Below are positions 61,880 to 64,000 of a DNA stretch of 64,000 nucleotides, one piece after another. The stretch is taken from the NCBI GenBank assembly GCA_964474755.1, contig CAYYUG010000006.1:1-64000 (forward strand), read 5' to 3'. How positions within the stretch are numbered: position 1 is the stretch's first letter; each line of letters begins with the position of its first letter. A model generated the notes under the pieces. The model was not told the origin of the DNA and made no database searches. It saw only the letters and a program-made list of their open reading frames with translations. Both the position numbers and the translations under genes were made by a program. This DNA comes from GCA-2717185 sp964474755. Lineage in GTDB: Bacteria; Pseudomonadota; Alphaproteobacteria; UBA8366; GCA-2717185.

Positions 61880-62929
61880 TTAATAGTCGGTCTTGAAGCC
61901 TTGAAATGGTGTTTCGATACGCTGCAGATCTTGGATAAGATCCGGCGTTAGTCCAGGCTCTGCATCTGGAGCAGCAATGGCGCTCACCATATCACTTACA
62001 CCGCCGAACCGTCCCTTGATCGCCGAGGCAATCTTGTCATGTGTCCCAACAGCAGCGAACAGATGCACCACATCATCCGAAATTTCTGCAGCAATCTTGT
62101 CCCATTCACCCTTACGGACCATTCCATTTAGCTTCTCACCCAAATCAAGCAGATCGTGCACTTCGAAAACAGGCCAGTAGGTCCGGGTAGACCCGTAGAA
62201 GGCAATGCGGAAACGGACATATTCAAATATTTTCTGCACCGTTTCTTCATCCGGCCCCGTCGCGATGAAACCTCCGCCAGATATTTCAAAATGCTTTCGC
62301 GGTACACCGCCCTTGGCACGCCCTTCTTCAAGGCGGTTCAAGACTACATGTTCCATATATTTACGGGTGCAGAAGGGATGCAGTTGGACCCCATCGCAGG
62401 ACGAACCTGCCACTCGCAGCATCGCTGGTCCGACCGCGGCGATAGTCACCGGCACCATGGGTAAATTAGTCTTGTCCGGAACAAAATAGGGTGTCATCAG
62501 GGTGAACTGATAGTGCTCGCCCTCATAGTTCAGTTCTTCTCCAGTCTCCCAACAACGCCAGATTGCACGAAGCGCCTCGACATATTCCCGCATTCTCGGC
62601 GCGGGCGCCGTCCAAGGCACACTAAAGCGGCGCACATTATGTCCTTTCACCTGGCTGCCAAGGCCCAGCTTAAAGCGGCCACCAGAGGCGAGATGCAGGT
62701 CATGGGACATGTTCGCGGCTACCATCGGACTGCGGTTAAAAGAAATTGCAATACCAGTCATCAACTCGATCGCATCGGTTTCCATCGCTGCAATAGCGAG
62801 AGGCAGGAATGGATCGTTAGAGTTCTCCATTGTCGCGATGCTGTCGAAGCCGGTAGCTTCAGCCGCCTTCGCCGCAGATTCAACCTGCGTGAGATTGCGT
62901 TTCGGTAAGGCGGTCATCACACGCATCAT
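61880..62929 (-). CDS. Luciferase-like flavin-dependent oxidoreductase
   Basis: A TIM-barrel monooxygenase or dehydrogenase using FMN or F420. GIAISFNRSPMVAANMSHDL, ASGGRFKLGLGSQVKGHNVR, and REYVEALRAIWRCWETGEEL are hallmark segments; VGPAMLRVAGSSCDGVQLHP is the phosphate-binding part. Length 349. It is divergent from a second luciferase-like gene 87 bases away. It heads the minus-strand unit that continues into the MlrC-like peptidase, aminotransferase, propeller and MaoC genes. Substrate unknown. Confidence 0.9.
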   Translation of the reverse strand: MMRVMTALPKRNLTQVESAAKAAEATGFDSIATMENSNDPFLPLAIAAMETDAIELMTGIAISFNRSPMVAANMSHDLHLASGGRFKLGLGSQVKGHNVRRFSVPWTAPAPRMREYVEALRAIWRCWETGEELNYEGEHYQFTLMTPYFVPDKTNLPMVPVTIAAVGPAMLRVAGSSCDGVQLHPFCTRKYMEHVVLNRLEEGRAKGGVPRKHFEISGGGFIATGPDEETVQKIFEYVRFRIAFYGSTRTYWPVFEVHDLLDLGEKLNGMVRKGEWDKIAAEISDDVVHLFAAVGTHDKIASAIKGRFGGVSDMVSAIAAPDAEPGLTPDLIQDLQRIETPFQGFKTDY

Positions 62930-63016
62930 TATCCCTCATGTGTTTTTAGTGAACCGCTATTTATCGAGCGGGTCGCGGTGACTAGGGTAGCATCGCCTAT
63001 CTATCGGGAGAAAGTA

Positions 63017-64000
63017 ATGACAACAATTCAGTTTGGCCTGATGATCCGCGGTCAATTCCCGCAAGAGGATGATATGCAGGTACGGTTTTTGGAATGCATG
63101 GAAATGGTCCGTCATGCCGATAGGCTTGGGTTCTCGTGTATCACCAAAGGATCGCACTATGCGGGCTATCCGTTACAAGATATCCAGCAATTGCCCTTCC
63201 TGGCCCGCGCCATGGTCGAAGGGCCAAACTTGAGGCTTAATGCTGGGATCACTCTGCTATCCCTCCATAAGCCGCTAGATCTGGCAGAACAGCTCGCTTC
63301 GATCGACGTGATGTCCGGTGGAAGGCTAATTTTTGGCGCTGCACTGGGCTATCGCGAAGTGGAATTCCTTGGTTTTGGAACGACGCAGAAGGAGCGCGTT
63401 CAGCGATTTGAAGAAAACCTAACAGCAATCAAACGATTGTGGAGCGAAAACGATGTCAATATGGAGGGCTCCCATTTCGAGCTGAAGGAAACCTCCACCT
63501 CAATCAAACCGGTACAGCGGCCACACCCACCCATTTGGATCGGCGCCAATGCCGACCCAGCGATCCGCCGTGCGGCTAAATTGGGCGACTGTTGGTACGT
63601 CAACCCGCACAATCGAATTGGGACGATCCTCGACCAGTCGGATATCTACAAGCGTGCGCTGGACGAGTACAATCGTCCTTTCCCAGACGAATTTCCTATC
63701 CGCCGCGAGGTCTTCGTAGCTAAAACACGGGAGGAAGCGCTCCGGCTCTGCGCACCCTATCTTGCCACAAAGTACAAGGTTTATCACGAATGGGGCCAAG
63801 GCAAAGCGATGCCCGAAGGCGACAATGACCTTTCTCTCGAGTTCGAAGAGTTGGCTCGCGACCGATTTCTGATCGGCTCGCCGGATGAAGTTGCCGACGA
63901 ATGCGTGAGGCTGCACCGAGAGACCGGTGTCAACCACATAATTTCCAGTATGCAGTGGCCTGGGATGGATTACCGCATCACTATGGACGCTATGCAATTA
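63017..64000 (+). CDS. Second luciferase-like oxidoreductase, 3' end outside window
   Basis: 328 codons are open to the last base, starting at ATG 63017 (MTTIQFGLMIRGQFPQED). HYAGYPLQDIQQLPFLAR, DLAEQLASIDVMSGGRLIFG, KPVQRPHPPIWIGANADPAI and IRRAAKLGDCWYVNPHNRIG fit the luciferase-like monooxygenase family. It is clearly different from the divergent paralogue at 61880. Probably only the last 10-25 residues are missing. GGAGAAAG lies about 5 bases upstream of the start. Substrate unknown. Confidence 0.9.
   Translation, partial: MTTIQFGLMIRGQFPQEDDMQVRFLECMEMVRHADRLGFSCITKGSHYAGYPLQDIQQLPFLARAMVEGPNLRLNAGITLLSLHKPLDLAEQLASIDVMSGGRLIFGAALGYREVEFLGFGTTQKERVQRFEENLTAIKRLWSENDVNMEGSHFELKETSTSIKPVQRPHPPIWIGANADPAIRRAAKLGDCWYVNPHNRIGTILDQSDIYKRALDEYNRPFPDEFPIRREVFVAKTREEALRLCAPYLATKYKVYHEWGQGKAMPEGDNDLSLEFEELARDRFLIGSPDEVADECVRLHRETGVNHIISSMQWPGMDYRITMDAMQL

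Noticed and set aside
1..64000. CRISPR arrays, insertion sequences, prophage or rRNA/tRNA genes
   Set aside because: Scanning both strands I found no regularly spaced repeats, transposase or integrase motifs, phage structural genes or tRNA signatures.

Overview
The window reads as a chromosomal piece of an alphaproteobacterium, most like the Rhodospirillales. The evidence is gene order and lineage-typical genes: ybgC-tolQRAB-pal-cpoB-tilS-ftsH-glmM behind ruvCAB and yebC; a zapA-6S RNA-5-FCL block; tkt-gap...fba-thiE-efp-suhB; and the alphaproteobacterial families DUF1192, DUF1013 (TrcR), DUF465 and TIGR02444. Base composition is mid-range, intergenic DNA is AT-rich, and many genes start with GTG or TTG. 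Four runs of exactly 100 N are scaffold gaps, each cutting one or two genes, so the source is probably a draft or metagenome-derived assembly.

Layout. 1-2417: 5' end of a PhzF-like gene, thiD and gapped glmM. 2522-14840: one long minus-strand series for envelope integrity and DNA repair (ftsH, tilS, cpoB, pal, tolB, tolA, tolR, tolQ, ybgC, ruvB, ruvA, ruvC, yebC). 15476-17400: a ymdB-like phosphodiesterase, 5-formyltetrahydrofolate cyclo-ligase, a probable 6S RNA and zapA. 17501-25017: plus-strand central carbon block (transketolase, GAPDH, class I aldolase, thiE, efp, suhB); no pgk lies in it. 25143-29055: an uncharacterised three-gene envelope set (secreted Pro-rich OmpA protein, MotA/ExbB-like channel, MotB/OmpA-like stator) and rpmE. 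29056-30199: an AT-rich, hairpin-rich spacer and an Hsp20 gene whose leader looks like a ROSE RNA thermometer. 30665-43648: housekeeping genes (bdhA, quinone reductase, trcR, prpE, nitroreductase, ubiX, a PFK, purE, purK, sulfurtransferase and two DUF465 genes).

43645-48879 is a minus-strand catabolic block: an enolase-superfamily enzyme, an orphan HyuA-type hydantoinase/oxoprolinase, a reductase of the delta1-piperideine-2-carboxylate type and a glyoxalase II. 48991-50297 holds DUF547 and DUF427 genes. 50390-54637 is a divergent biotin locus (bioF-bioD facing bioB-bioA). 54935-64000 is a second catabolic block: MFS transporter, gamma-glutamyltransferase-like protein, MaoC hydratase, cytoplasmic Asp-box propeller, class V aminotransferase, M81/MlrC peptidase and two divergent luciferase-like monooxygenases, the last running off the window.

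Main points for a second look: the ROSE-like leader of hsp20; the OmpA-MotA-MotB-like set; the enolase-superfamily enzyme with Gln at the usual KxK base; the PFK with mixed ATP/PPi signature residues; the absent pgk; and the TolA gap, whose flanks are an exact 55-bp duplicate that restores the frame when merged. I saw no CRISPR array, prophage, insertion sequence or rRNA/tRNA gene.
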